Shown here: positions 33,807 through 42,356 of the stretch, one piece after another
Layout: each line of letters opens with the position of its first letter
Numbering within the stretch: the first letter of the stretch is position 1
Assembly (NCBI RefSeq): GCF_007989085.1
Contig: NZ_BJVJ01000036.1
Span: 1 to 62,837 of the forward strand
Reading direction: 5' to 3'
Source of the DNA: Pseudonocardia sulfidoxydans NBRC 16205
Lineage (GTDB): Bacteria > Actinomycetota > Actinomycetes > Mycobacteriales > Pseudonocardiaceae
DNA length: 62,837 nucleotides
Made by a program: the position numbers and the translations under genes
Notes under the pieces: generated by a model
Seen by the model: only the letters and a program-made list of their open reading frames with translations
What the model was told of the DNA's origin: nothing
Databases searched by the model: none

Positions 33807-34328
33807 ATGACGATCAGTGTTGCTCGTTTCCTCGACGTCGCCGACGGGCTGCAGCCCGGCCAGTTCACCGTCGGCGACCACGACACCGTCGGTTCCCTCG
33901 CCGATCTCCCCGACGTCTACAAGCGGCTGCTCGACGAGCCCGTCACCGCGATCGTGTCGGTGACCGGCAACGACGGGCGCTCCAACCTCACCCCGGTGTG
34001 GTTCGACTACGCGGGCGACGTCGTCCTGCTCAACCTCGCCACCCACCGCAAGAAGGTCGGCTGGCTGCGGCGCAACCCCGAGGCGACGTTCCTGCTCATG
34101 AACCCGGAGAACACCTACCACTGGCTCTCGATCAAAACCACCGTCGCAGGCGAGATCTCCGAGGACGACCCCGAGGAGGGTCCCCGGGTCACCGCGCAGC
34201 TCGACCACATCTGGACGAAGTACACCGGCAACGAGCCGCCGTACGGGCTGCGCGACCCGTCGATCGACGAGCGCCGGGTGCTGTTCGAGCTGTCCGTCGA
34301 CCGGGTCGCGACCTTCGGCAAGCCGTGA
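33807..34328 (+). CDS. PPOX class F420-dependent flavin/deazaflavin protein
   Basis: 173 residues of the split-barrel PPOX fold (AIVSVTGNDGRSNLTPVWFDY, then the KKVGWLRRNPEATFL segment). Related actinobacterial proteins use F420 to reduce varied substrates. The ATG has no Shine-Dalgarno sequence and sits 17 bases from the divergent TPP gene start, so it may be leaderless. Its stop overlaps the next gene's GTG by 4 bases. Confidence 0.85.
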   Translation: MTISVARFLDVADGLQPGQFTVGDHDTVGSLADLPDVYKRLLDEPVTAIVSVTGNDGRSNLTPVWFDYAGDVVLLNLATHRKKVGWLRRNPEATFLLMNPENTYHWLSIKTTVAGEISEDDPEEGPRVTAQLDHIWTKYTGNEPPYGLRDPSIDERRVLFELSVDRVATFGKP

Positions 34329-35518
34329 CGCTCCCTTCGGTCGTCGTGGTCGGCGGGTCGCTGGGCGGGCTCAACGCCGCGCTCGCGCTCGCCGACCTCG
34401 GCTGTGACGTCCGGGTGTTCGAACGCTCGGCGTCGGCGCTGCAGGCCCGGGGCGCGGGGATCGTCGCGCTCGACGAGACCCTGCGCTGGTTCACCGGACG
34501 CCCGGGCGTCGACCCGGAGTCGTTGTGCAGCTTCACCTCCTGGGTGCGGTTCCTCGACCCGTCGGGCGGCGTCGTGCACGAGCGGTGCCACCGCAACAGG
34601 TTCTCGTCGTGGAACACGATCTACCGGGCGATGCTGGAGGACTTCGCGTCGCTCGCCCCGGGCCGCTACGGTCTCGGCCGCGAGGTCACGACCGTCACGC
34701 CCGACGGCGACGGCGTCCTGGTGACCGACGCGGCGGGGGTGACGACGCGGGCCGACCTCGTCGTCGCCGCCGACGGCATCACCTCGCCGACCCGCGCGGC
34801 GCTGCTGCCCGACGTCGCGCCCCGCTACGCCGGCTACGTCGCGTGGCGGGGGACCGTGCCGGAGGCGGAGCTGCCGGAGAAGGTGTTCGCCGAGCTGCGC
34901 GACGCGATCACCTATCAGGTCCTCGCCGACAGCCACGTCCTCGTCTATCCGATCCCCGGCCCCTCCGGGTCCGTCGTGGCGGGGGAGCGGCTGATGAACT
35001 TCGTCTGGTACCGCAACGTCGCCCCCGGTCGTGTGTTCGACGACGTGATGACCGGTGTCGACGGCCAGGTCCGGTCGGTGTCGCTGCCGCCGGGCGCGAT
35101 GCGCCCCGAGCACGTCGACGCGCTGCGCGGCGACGCCCGGCAGCTGCTCGCACCCGTGATCGCCGACGCGATCGAGGCGGTCGCGGAGCCGTTCGTGCAG
35201 GCCGTCTTCGACATCGAGGTCCCGCGGATGGCGTTCGGCCGGGTGTGCCTGGCGGGCGACGCGGCGTTCGCGGTCCGGCCGCACGCGGGCGCGGGCACGG
35301 CCAAGGCCGCGGCCGACGGCTGGGAACTCGCCGCCCGGCTGGCCGCCCACCCCGGCGACCTCGACGCGGCGCTGGCCGACTGGGAACGCACCCAGCTGGG
35401 GGTGGGTCGCGCACTGCTGGCCCGCTGCCGCGAGATCGGGGACTCGTCGCAGGTCACGGGCACCTTCACCCCGGGCGACCCGGCTCTGTCCTTCGGCCTG
35501 CGCGGCCCCGGCACCTGA
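34325..35518 (+). CDS. FAD-dependent aromatic monooxygenase
   Basis: 397 residues. The N-terminal FAD motif is VVVGGSLGGLNAALALADLG, followed by the DG motif (VVAADGITSPTR) and the C-terminal GDAAFAVRPHAGAG motif, all of class A flavoprotein monooxygenases. It resembles 2,6-dihydroxypyridine hydroxylases more than salicylate hydroxylases, by overall impression only. It overlaps the F420-type gene by 4 bases, suggesting a shared pathway. Confidence 0.88.
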   Translation: MTLPSVVVVGGSLGGLNAALALADLGCDVRVFERSASALQARGAGIVALDETLRWFTGRPGVDPESLCSFTSWVRFLDPSGGVVHERCHRNRFSSWNTIYRAMLEDFASLAPGRYGLGREVTTVTPDGDGVLVTDAAGVTTRADLVVAADGITSPTRAALLPDVAPRYAGYVAWRGTVPEAELPEKVFAELRDAITYQVLADSHVLVYPIPGPSGSVVAGERLMNFVWYRNVAPGRVFDDVMTGVDGQVRSVSLPPGAMRPEHVDALRGDARQLLAPVIADAIEAVAEPFVQAVFDIEVPRMAFGRVCLAGDAAFAVRPHAGAGTAKAAADGWELAARLAAHPGDLDAALADWERTQLGVGRALLARCREIGDSSQVTGTFTPGDPALSFGLRGPGT

Positions 35519-35526
35519 CGACCCCT

Positions 35527-35566
35527 GTGAGTGGCGATGGTCGCCATGGCGACCATCGCCACTCAC
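35527..35566. terminator. 40-bp palindrome, copy 2 (perfect)
   Basis: A perfect 20-bp inverted repeat. The left half is GTGAGTGGCGATGGTCGCCA and the right half is its exact reverse complement. It lies between the convergent monooxygenase and DUF2252 genes. Relative to copy 1, several positions changed on both arms together, which keeps the stem paired. Confidence 0.75.
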
Positions 35567-35581
35567 GAGGGGCTCGGGCGG

Positions 35582-36913
35582 TCACCAGCCGGACGCCGTC
35601 GGCAGCACACCGGCGCCGATCGCCTCGACCAGCCGGGCGTGGTCGACGGCGTTCTGGTCGGCGTAGGCCGAGGCGAAGGCGGTCATGCCGTCGTCGAAGG
35701 CCCGGCCGCGGCCGAGATAGGCGTCGATCGCCACCGGGTCGCCGGACCGGGCGTGGGAGCGGGCCAGGACGTGCCCGCACGCCGTCGCGAACTCGGGAAG
35801 CCGTGGCGCGATCAGCTCACCGTGCGCGATGACCTTCATGTCCCGGAACTGTCGCACGTAGTAGTCGTGGCCGCGCGCACTCGCCCAGCCGACGAACACG
35901 TCGGTCGCGCTCTGCACCAGCCGTTTGCCCTCGATCACCCGGCGGCCGTGGGCGACGTAGCGGCTCGACCCGCAGAACGGCTCGTACACCGACTCGCCCG
36001 CCTGCTTGATCTGCAGGAACAGCGGATCGGTCGTGTCCCGGCCCTGCAGCAGGAGCAGGTGCACCCGCATTCCGACGCTGCCGACGCCGACGACCTGACG
36101 TACCGCGTCGACGGGGGTGAACCGGTCGAGCAGGTGACGACGCTCGTCGGGCAGCGACTCGCGGTAGTGGGCGAACAGCTCGTCGGCGGGGCCGTCGGGG
36201 CGGTGCTCGCGGATCGGTGGGTCCTCGCTGATCCGCAGCCGGCCGTCGCGGATCTCGGTGAGCTTGCGCAGCACCCCGCGGTGGGTCCGGCGCTGCGCCT
36301 TGCGCGCGATGTGGGCGGCGGCGCGCGGGCGGTCGGCGTCGGTGAACACCGACAGGAACCTGTCGACGTGGATCAGGTCGTACCAGGTGTCGAGGACGTG
36401 TGCGCCGGCGTACCGCGCGATCTGCGTCCGGTACGCGGTGAGGCACTGTGCGACCGCCCCGGCCGCGTCGCCGCCGTGTTCGCGGGCCAGCACCTCGATG
36501 CTGGTGACGAGCCGTGCGACGTCCCACTCGAAGGGCCCGGGCAGGGTCTCGTCGAAGTCGCGGAGGTCGAACGACAGGTTCCGTTCGGGGGTGGCCCAGA
36601 GCCCGAAGTTGAGCAGGTGGGCGTCGCCGCAGAGCTGGACGGTGAGCCCGCTGTGCGGGCGGGCCGCGAGGTCGGCGGCCATCACGGCTGCCGCTCCGCG
36701 GTAGAACGTCCATGGTGACGCGCTCATCCGGCCCCAGCGCACGGGGACGAGGTCGGCGGCGCGGATCGCGTTCTGTGCCTGGAGGATGTCGAGCACGTCG
36801 AGGGTGCGCAACGACGGCGTCCAGTCGCCGAACGCGCGCCGGGGTGCGCGCTCCCGAGCGGCTCTGCCGAGGTCGGCGCCGTCTTGTTCCGCCACTCCGG
36901 CCACTGTGGTCAC
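35582..36913 (-). CDS. DUF2252 family protein
   Basis: 443 residues. DUF2252 proteins have a kinase-like fold; here the LCGDAHLLNFG and FDLRDFDETLPGPFEWDVARL motifs supply the putative metal and phosphate-binding residues. No biochemical function is established for the family. No signal peptide or membrane segment. It is transcribed leftward alone, bracketed by palindromes at 35527 and 36959. Confidence 0.87.
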   Translation of the reverse strand: MTTVAGVAEQDGADLGRAARERAPRRAFGDWTPSLRTLDVLDILQAQNAIRAADLVPVRWGRMSASPWTFYRGAAAVMAADLAARPHSGLTVQLCGDAHLLNFGLWATPERNLSFDLRDFDETLPGPFEWDVARLVTSIEVLAREHGGDAAGAVAQCLTAYRTQIARYAGAHVLDTWYDLIHVDRFLSVFTDADRPRAAAHIARKAQRRTHRGVLRKLTEIRDGRLRISEDPPIREHRPDGPADELFAHYRESLPDERRHLLDRFTPVDAVRQVVGVGSVGMRVHLLLLQGRDTTDPLFLQIKQAGESVYEPFCGSSRYVAHGRRVIEGKRLVQSATDVFVGWASARGHDYYVRQFRDMKVIAHGELIAPRLPEFATACGHVLARSHARSGDPVAIDAYLGRGRAFDDGMTAFASAYADQNAVDHARLVEAIGAGVLPTASGW

Positions 36914-36958
36914 ACGCAGACGCTAGCGGCGACAGGGCCGTCGACGGAACTCGTTCTC

Positions 36959-36998
36959 GTGAGCGGTAATAGTCGCTATGGCGACTATTACCGCTCAC
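36959..36998. terminator. 40-bp palindrome, copy 3
   Basis: GTGAGCGGTAATAGTCGC pairs with GCGACTATTACCGCTCAC, with one inner wobble. It lies at the end of the leftward acyl-CoA operon, whose last stop codon is inside it, and before the DUF2252 gene. The same CCTGTGAG entry sequence is seen at copies 1 and 2. Confidence 0.75.
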
Positions 36999-38548
36999 AG
37001 GAGTCGTCGACGGGCCCAGCGTAGGTCGGCCTTGCCGCTCGCCAGCCGTTCCACCTCCGGGGCCAGCAGGAGCCTGCGGGGCTTCTTGTACGACGCCAGC
37101 CGGGAGGACACGAAGTCGCGCAACGTATCCGGGTCGGCCTCGCGGCCCTGCTCCAGCGCGACGACGGCGCCGACGACGCTGCCGTAGGTCGGGTCCGGCA
37201 CCCCCACGACGACGACGTCGCGCACCGCCGGGTGCTCGCGCAGCACGATCTCGACCTCGTCGGCGTACACCTTCTCGCCGCCGGTGTTGATGACGGAGCT
37301 GCCGCGGCCGAGCAGTTCGAGGCGGCCGTCGGCGCCGAGGCGGGCCATGTCGCCCGGGATCGAGAGCCGGACGCCGCCGAGGTCGCGGAAGGCGCCCGCG
37401 GTCTTCTCGGGGTCCCCGGCGTACCCGGCGTTCTCGACGACAGGCGCCGCGAGCAGCCCGACCACACCCGAGCCGGGGACGACGTCGTGGTCGTCCTCGT
37501 CGAGCAGCCGGGCGCCTGCGGCGAGCTCGAAGCCGCCGAGCCGGTCGTCGGGGGTGTCGCGGGTGACGACCGAGACCGCGTAGAGCCCGCCCTCGGACGC
37601 GGCGATGGAATCGTGCAGCGCCAGGTCGGCGTGCGTGAGCAGGCGGCGTTTGACCGCCGGGCTCCACACGGCGCCGATGCTGCGGATCCGTCGCAGGGAC
37701 GCGATGCGCGACGGCCGGTCCGCGGCGGCGTCGGCGTCGAGGGCGTCGAGCAGGCGCAGCGCGAACGCGTCGCCGACGATCGTCAGGTCGGTGACGCCGT
37801 GCCGGTCGATCGTCGACGCCAGGTCCTCGCCGGAGGTGCTGCGGCCCGGCAGCAGCGCGACCGGTGCCCCACCGGCCAGTGACCCGAGTGCGGAGTACAG
37901 CCCGGTGCCGTGCATCAGCGGCGGCGCGGGCAGCCAGACGATCCCGTCGGGCCCCTTCGGGTCGACGGCCAGCGCGGCGCGCAGGGCGTCGACGCCCTCG
38001 GCCCGGTCCAGCCCCAGCAACCGCAGCGTCCCGGACTGGGCGGTGCGGCAGCGCTCGGTGTGCGACCCGACGACCGCCTTCGGGTTCCCCGTCGTCCCGC
38101 CGGTGTAGAGGAGCCACTCCCGGTCGCCGTCGCGTTCGGTCCGGGGGAGAGGCGGGCCGTCGACTCCGTCCCCGAGGCGCGCCACTATCGGTGCCCGGGC
38201 GACGTCGAGCAGGTCCTCGTCGGCGATCACCGCTTTCGCGTCCGCGTCGGCCAGCACGTAGGCGGCTTCCTCGGCGCGGTAGCGGTAGTTGACGTTGACC
38301 ATCGTCGCCCGCAGCTTCCAGATCGCGAACAGCGCGACGAGGTAGCCGGGGGAGTTGCGGGCCATCATCGCGACGCGGTCGCCGTCGCCGATGCCGTGCC
38401 CGGCCAGCCACCCGGCCAGCCGGGCGGCGGAGTCCTCGAACGCGCCCCAGGTCAGCGACTCGTCGCCGCAGGCGACGGCGAGCCGGTCCGGAGCGAGGTC
38501 GGCGACGAGCTCGAAGTGCGTCGCCAGATCGTCCGGAAGGGGTGTCAC
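36995..38548 (-). CDS. Acyl-CoA synthetase (AMP-forming)
   Basis: 517 residues from a GTG at 38548 overlapping the upstream stop (GTGA). It belongs to the ANL superfamily: phosphate-binding loop YTGGTTGNPKA, the INTGGEKVYADEVE hinge and the catalytic lysine in ERLASGKADLR. It forms acyl-CoA from a free carboxylate. It is the last gene of the 43985-to-36995 operon and probably activates the operon's substrate; which acid is unknown. Confidence 0.92.
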   Translation of the reverse strand: MTPLPDDLATHFELVADLAPDRLAVACGDESLTWGAFEDSAARLAGWLAGHGIGDGDRVAMMARNSPGYLVALFAIWKLRATMVNVNYRYRAEEAAYVLADADAKAVIADEDLLDVARAPIVARLGDGVDGPPLPRTERDGDREWLLYTGGTTGNPKAVVGSHTERCRTAQSGTLRLLGLDRAEGVDALRAALAVDPKGPDGIVWLPAPPLMHGTGLYSALGSLAGGAPVALLPGRSTSGEDLASTIDRHGVTDLTIVGDAFALRLLDALDADAAADRPSRIASLRRIRSIGAVWSPAVKRRLLTHADLALHDSIAASEGGLYAVSVVTRDTPDDRLGGFELAAGARLLDEDDHDVVPGSGVVGLLAAPVVENAGYAGDPEKTAGAFRDLGGVRLSIPGDMARLGADGRLELLGRGSSVINTGGEKVYADEVEIVLREHPAVRDVVVVGVPDPTYGSVVGAVVALEQGREADPDTLRDFVSSRLASYKKPRRLLLAPEVERLASGKADLRWARRRLL

Positions 38549-39423
38549 CGCGACTCCAGCCCGAAGAGCCGCGCCGCGTTGTGCAGCATGATGTCGGGCT
38601 TGACCGAGTCGCGGATCTCGGTCTTCTCCAGGTCGGCCGTCCAGCGCTCCGGGGTGAACAGCGGGAAGTCCGTCCCGAACAGGACCTTCTTGCGCAGCAA
38701 CGTGTTCGCGTACTGCACCAGCTGCGGCGGGAAGTACTTGGGCGACCAGCCCGACAGGTCGATGTAGACCTGCGCCTTGTGCGTGGCCACCGACAGCGCG
38801 ACGTCCTGCCACGGGAACGAGGGGTGGGCCATGATGATCGGCATGTCGGGGAAGTCGACGGCGACGTCGTCGAGGTGGAGCGGGTCGGAGTACTTGAGCC
38901 GCACCCCGCCCCCGCCCTTGGTGCCCGCGCCCACGCCGTTCTGGCCGGTGTGGAACAGGGCGGGCAGCTGGTACTCGGCGAGCACCTCGTAGATCGGGAA
39001 CGCGACCGGGTCGTTGGGATAGAACTCCTGGACGCTGGGGTGGAACTTGAACCCCCTGAACCCGTAGGTCTCGATCAGCCGCCGCGCGATCCGCGCGCCG
39101 CCCTTGCCGCGCAACGGGTGCACGCTCGCGAACGGGATGATCGCGTCGGTGTGCTCGGCCGCGAGCTCGCCGATCTCCTCGTTGGTCGGGGCGTGCTCCG
39201 ACGGTTCGCCGAGGCTGTCGATCGTGAACGCGACCGCGGCCATGTTGCGCTGCCGGTAGAACTCGGCGATCCCGGGCAGGTCCATGCCGAGGATGTCGGA
39301 GCCGAACCGGGCCCGCATCTGCTCCATCCGCGCCCCGCCCTCGGGACTCGCCGCGGCGGCCCGCGAGAAGTGGACGTGGGTGTGGACGTCGATGGCCCGC
39401 AGGGTGGCGATGTCGAGGCTCAT
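38545..39423 (-). CDS. Amidohydrolase-2 family protein
   Basis: 292 residues. The metal-binding N-terminal HxH is IDVHTHVHF. A downstream HPSV, a MAHPSFPW histidine and the late FGTDFPLF aspartate complete the TIM-barrel amidohydrolase site. Relatives include decarboxylases and C-C hydrolases of ring-cleavage products. It overlaps both neighbours by 4 bases in the acyl-CoA operon. Confidence 0.9.
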   Translation of the reverse strand: MSLDIATLRAIDVHTHVHFSRAAAASPEGGARMEQMRARFGSDILGMDLPGIAEFYRQRNMAAVAFTIDSLGEPSEHAPTNEEIGELAAEHTDAIIPFASVHPLRGKGGARIARRLIETYGFRGFKFHPSVQEFYPNDPVAFPIYEVLAEYQLPALFHTGQNGVGAGTKGGGGVRLKYSDPLHLDDVAVDFPDMPIIMAHPSFPWQDVALSVATHKAQVYIDLSGWSPKYFPPQLVQYANTLLRKKVLFGTDFPLFTPERWTADLEKTEIRDSVKPDIMLHNAARLFGLESR

Positions 39424-40310
39424 GAGTGGCGCTCCGGGGCGTAGGCCTGCAGGTGCGGCTGCAGCTGCGCGGGGAACTCCTTGGCGATGGCCTCTGCGGT
39501 CCATCCGCCGGGCATCGACGCCTCCGCCGCGACGGCGGGGTGCGTCCAGACGGTGATGTTGTCCCCACCGACGCCGAGCGCCTGTCCGGTGACCTCCGCG
39601 GCGGCGTCGGACAGCAGCCACACCAGCAGCGGAGCGACGTCCTCGGCGCTGCCCACGCCGCCCGCCCGCAGCGGCTCCGGCACCGGCTCGCCACGTTCGA
39701 GGGCGGCGACGGCGTCGGCGAACGCGGGGATCGTCGCCACCATGCGGGTGAGCGCGACCGGGACCAGCGCGTTCACGGTGATGCCGTGGCGGGCGGTCTC
39801 GGCGGCCAGGGTGCGGGCCATGCCGACGATCCCGGCCTTGGCGGCGGAGTAGTTGGTCTGCCCGAAGCTCGCGCGCTGGCCGGCGGGGGAGCCGACGAGC
39901 ACGAGCCGCCCGCCCTCGCCCTGCTCGCGGAACCGGGCGATCGCGGCGCGGGCGCAGGTGAACGTGCCGCGCAGGTGGGTGGCGATGACGGCGTCCCAGT
40001 CGTCGTCGGACATCTTGGCGACGGACCGGTCGCGCAGCAGGCCTGCGTTGGTGACCATGGCGTCGAGCCGGCCGAAGCGCTCGACGGCGGCGGCGACGAG
40101 CGCGTCGGCGGTCGCGGTGGGTCCGACCGGCGCGACGACGGCGACCGCAGCGCCACCGTCGGCCTCGATCTCGGCGACGACCCCGGCCGCGGCGTCGGCG
40201 TCGACGTCGTTGACCACGACGCCCGCCCCGGCCGCCGCGACGGCCTTCGCGTAGGCGCGGCCCAGGCCGCGCCCCGATCCGGTCACGACGACCGAACGTC
40301 CTGTCAGCAT
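39420..40310 (-). CDS. Short-chain dehydrogenase/reductase
   Basis: 296 residues. The NAD(P)-binding motif is TGSGRGLGRAYAKAVAAAGA, and the active site is Ser in VGSPAGQ, then YSAAK. The sequence and C-terminal GVGGDNITVW extension resemble the 3-hydroxyacyl-CoA dehydrogenase part of multifunctional beta-oxidation enzymes. This fits a beta-oxidation-like operon with the acyl-CoA dehydrogenase and MaoC hydratase. Confidence 0.92.
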   Translation of the reverse strand: MLTGRSVVVTGSGRGLGRAYAKAVAAAGAGVVVNDVDADAAAGVVAEIEADGGAAVAVVAPVGPTATADALVAAAVERFGRLDAMVTNAGLLRDRSVAKMSDDDWDAVIATHLRGTFTCARAAIARFREQGEGGRLVLVGSPAGQRASFGQTNYSAAKAGIVGMARTLAAETARHGITVNALVPVALTRMVATIPAFADAVAALERGEPVPEPLRAGGVGSAEDVAPLLVWLLSDAAAEVTGQALGVGGDNITVWTHPAVAAEASMPGGWTAEAIAKEFPAQLQPHLQAYAPERHS

Positions 40311-40317
40311 CTCCTGA

Positions 40318-41490
40318 TCACTCCCCGATCGTGGCGAGGGCGACGTGGCCCTTGAGCAGGTTGCGCGCGATGGTGCGGCGCTGGATCTCGTCGGTGCCCT
40401 CGTAGATGCGCAGCAGCCGCAGCTCGCGGTACCAGCGCTCGACGGGCAGTTCCTTCGTGTAGCCCATGCCGCCGTGGATCTGCAGGACCCGGTCGACGAC
40501 CTGGTTGGCCATGAGCGCGCCGGTCAGCTTCGCGATCGACGTGGCGTGCCGGGCGTCGCGACCGGTCTCGGCCCGCCACGCCGCGTGCAGCGTCAGCCAC
40601 TTCGTCGACTCGATCTCGACGGCCGAGTCCGCGATCTGCCACTGGATCGCCTGGTACTCCGCGATCTTGTGGCCCATCGACTCGCGGACCGTCGCGTGCT
40701 CGACGGCCATGCCCAGCAGTCGTTCCGCCGAGCCGACGGCTTTCGCCGGGATCAGGTAGCGGCCCTGCCCGATCCAGCGCAGCGCCTTCTCGAAGCCCTT
40801 GCCCACCTCACCCAGGACGTTGCGCGCCGGCACCCGGACCTCGTCGAACGACAGTGACGCCGGCCCCCATTCGCCCATCGTCGGGATCGGCGACGAGGTC
40901 CAGCCCATCTCGCGGTCAACGAGGAAGCAGGTGACGCCGCCGTCGGCACCCAGGTCGGGGTCGGTGACGGCGAACAGGATGGCGAAGTCGGCCTCGGTGC
41001 CGCCGGTGATGAACGTCTTCTCACCCGTGATCACCCAGTCGTCGCCGTCGCGGCGGGCACGGGTGCGGATGTTGCGGGCGTCCGACCCCGCACCCGGCTC
41101 GGTGATCGCGAAGCAGCTGCGCCGCTGCCCGGCGATCGTCGGCAGCAGGTAGGTGTCCTGCTGGTCCGGCGAGGCATCGAACAGGATGTTGTCGGCCGAC
41201 CCGCCGAACCGGAACGGGACGAACGTGCGGCCCAGCTCCATCGTCAGCACGGCGTTCATGACGGGCCCCAGCGCGATCCCGCCGAACTCCTCGGGCGTGG
41301 TGATGCCCCAGAAACCCATTGTGTGGGCCTTGTCCTGCAACGACTCCAGGACACCCGGTTCGAGACCCGGCCGGCCGTCCCGCTCGTTGCGCAGCACCTG
41401 CGCCTCGAGCGGGACGACCTCACGGGTGACGAACGCGCGCACGGTGTCGCGGATCGCGCGCTGCTCGTCGGACAGCGAGAAGTCGATCAT
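40318..41490 (-). CDS. Acyl-CoA dehydrogenase
   Basis: 390 residues. The FAD-dependent fold is recognised from CFAITEPGAGSDARNIRT, the VITGEKTFITGG segment and the C-terminal QIHGGMGYTKELPVERWYRELRL region, followed by RIYEGTDEIQ, where the catalytic glutamate is expected. It introduces the alpha-beta double bond. Gene order in the operon is MaoC hydratase, this enzyme, then the SDR. Confidence 0.94.
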   Translation of the reverse strand: MIDFSLSDEQRAIRDTVRAFVTREVVPLEAQVLRNERDGRPGLEPGVLESLQDKAHTMGFWGITTPEEFGGIALGPVMNAVLTMELGRTFVPFRFGGSADNILFDASPDQQDTYLLPTIAGQRRSCFAITEPGAGSDARNIRTRARRDGDDWVITGEKTFITGGTEADFAILFAVTDPDLGADGGVTCFLVDREMGWTSSPIPTMGEWGPASLSFDEVRVPARNVLGEVGKGFEKALRWIGQGRYLIPAKAVGSAERLLGMAVEHATVRESMGHKIAEYQAIQWQIADSAVEIESTKWLTLHAAWRAETGRDARHATSIAKLTGALMANQVVDRVLQIHGGMGYTKELPVERWYRELRLLRIYEGTDEIQRRTIARNLLKGHVALATIGE

Positions 41491-42332
41491 CGCTCCGTCA
41501 CGCTCGCCCGGCCGCGGTCGAGCACCACCGTGCCGTCGTCCAGACGAGTGCGGAACCAGACGTCGCCGCCGTCGCGCCAGGCCTCGACGGTCAGCGTCTG
41601 CCCGGGCAGCACCGTCGAGGAGAACCGGCCCGACATCGCGGCGAGGCGGTCCGGGTCGCCACCGCACACCGTCGCGAGCAGCGCCCGGCCCGTCACCCCG
41701 TAGGTGCACAGCCCGTGCAGGATCGGGGTGTCGAACCCGCCCTTGGCCGCGAACGCCGGATCGGAGTGCAACGGGTTGCGGTCGCCCGAGAGCCGGTAGA
41801 GCAGCGCCTGCTCCGGGCGGGTCGCGTAGGTGACGGTGTGGTCGGGCGCCCGGTCGGGCGGCGTCCACGTCTGCGTCGAGCCCCGCTCGCCGCCGAAACC
41901 GCCCTCGCCGCGGATGAACACGGCGCTGCGGTTGGTGGCGAGCGGCGCGCCACCGTCGAGGACCGCCGTGGCCTCGACGGACACGAGCGCACCCGATCCC
42001 TTGTCGTGCACGCCGGTGATCCGGGCCGTCGTCGTCACGGTGCCCTCGACGGGCACCGGGCGGTGCAGCACCAGGTCCTGCTCGGCGTGCACGAGCATCG
42101 CCCGGTCGACGTCGCCAAAGCTCGGCGTCGGCGCCTGGGACAGGAGCACGGCGAACGTGGGGAGCACCCGCTGCACCACGCCGTCGGAGTTCTCCGTCGT
42201 GAACTCCAGTTCCTCGGTGGGGGCGCCGAGCCCGGCACCCACCCCGACGGCGTACAGCAGTGCGTCCGTCGAGTCCCACGACCGCGTGCACGGCGCACCC
42301 TCGCGCCCGACGGCGCCCGGGTCGATCGGCAT
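41487..42332 (-). CDS. MaoC-family enoyl-CoA hydratase 2
   Basis: 281 residues with two hot-dog folds. The C-terminal one carries the hydratase-2 motif YRLSGDRNPLHSDPAFA with the catalytic Asp and His. The N-terminal one is degenerate, as in the eukaryotic and mycobacterial two-domain hydratases. It adds water to trans-2-enoyl-CoA to give the R-3-hydroxy product. It overlaps the dehydrogenase start by 4 bases. Confidence 0.92.
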   Translation of the reverse strand: MPIDPGAVGREGAPCTRSWDSTDALLYAVGVGAGLGAPTEELEFTTENSDGVVQRVLPTFAVLLSQAPTPSFGDVDRAMLVHAEQDLVLHRPVPVEGTVTTTARITGVHDKGSGALVSVEATAVLDGGAPLATNRSAVFIRGEGGFGGERGSTQTWTPPDRAPDHTVTYATRPEQALLYRLSGDRNPLHSDPAFAAKGGFDTPILHGLCTYGVTGRALLATVCGGDPDRLAAMSGRFSSTVLPGQTLTVEAWRDGGDVWFRTRLDDGTVVLDRGRASVTER

Positions 42333-42356
42333 GTCAGCTCTCCTTCGTGGGGGCGG

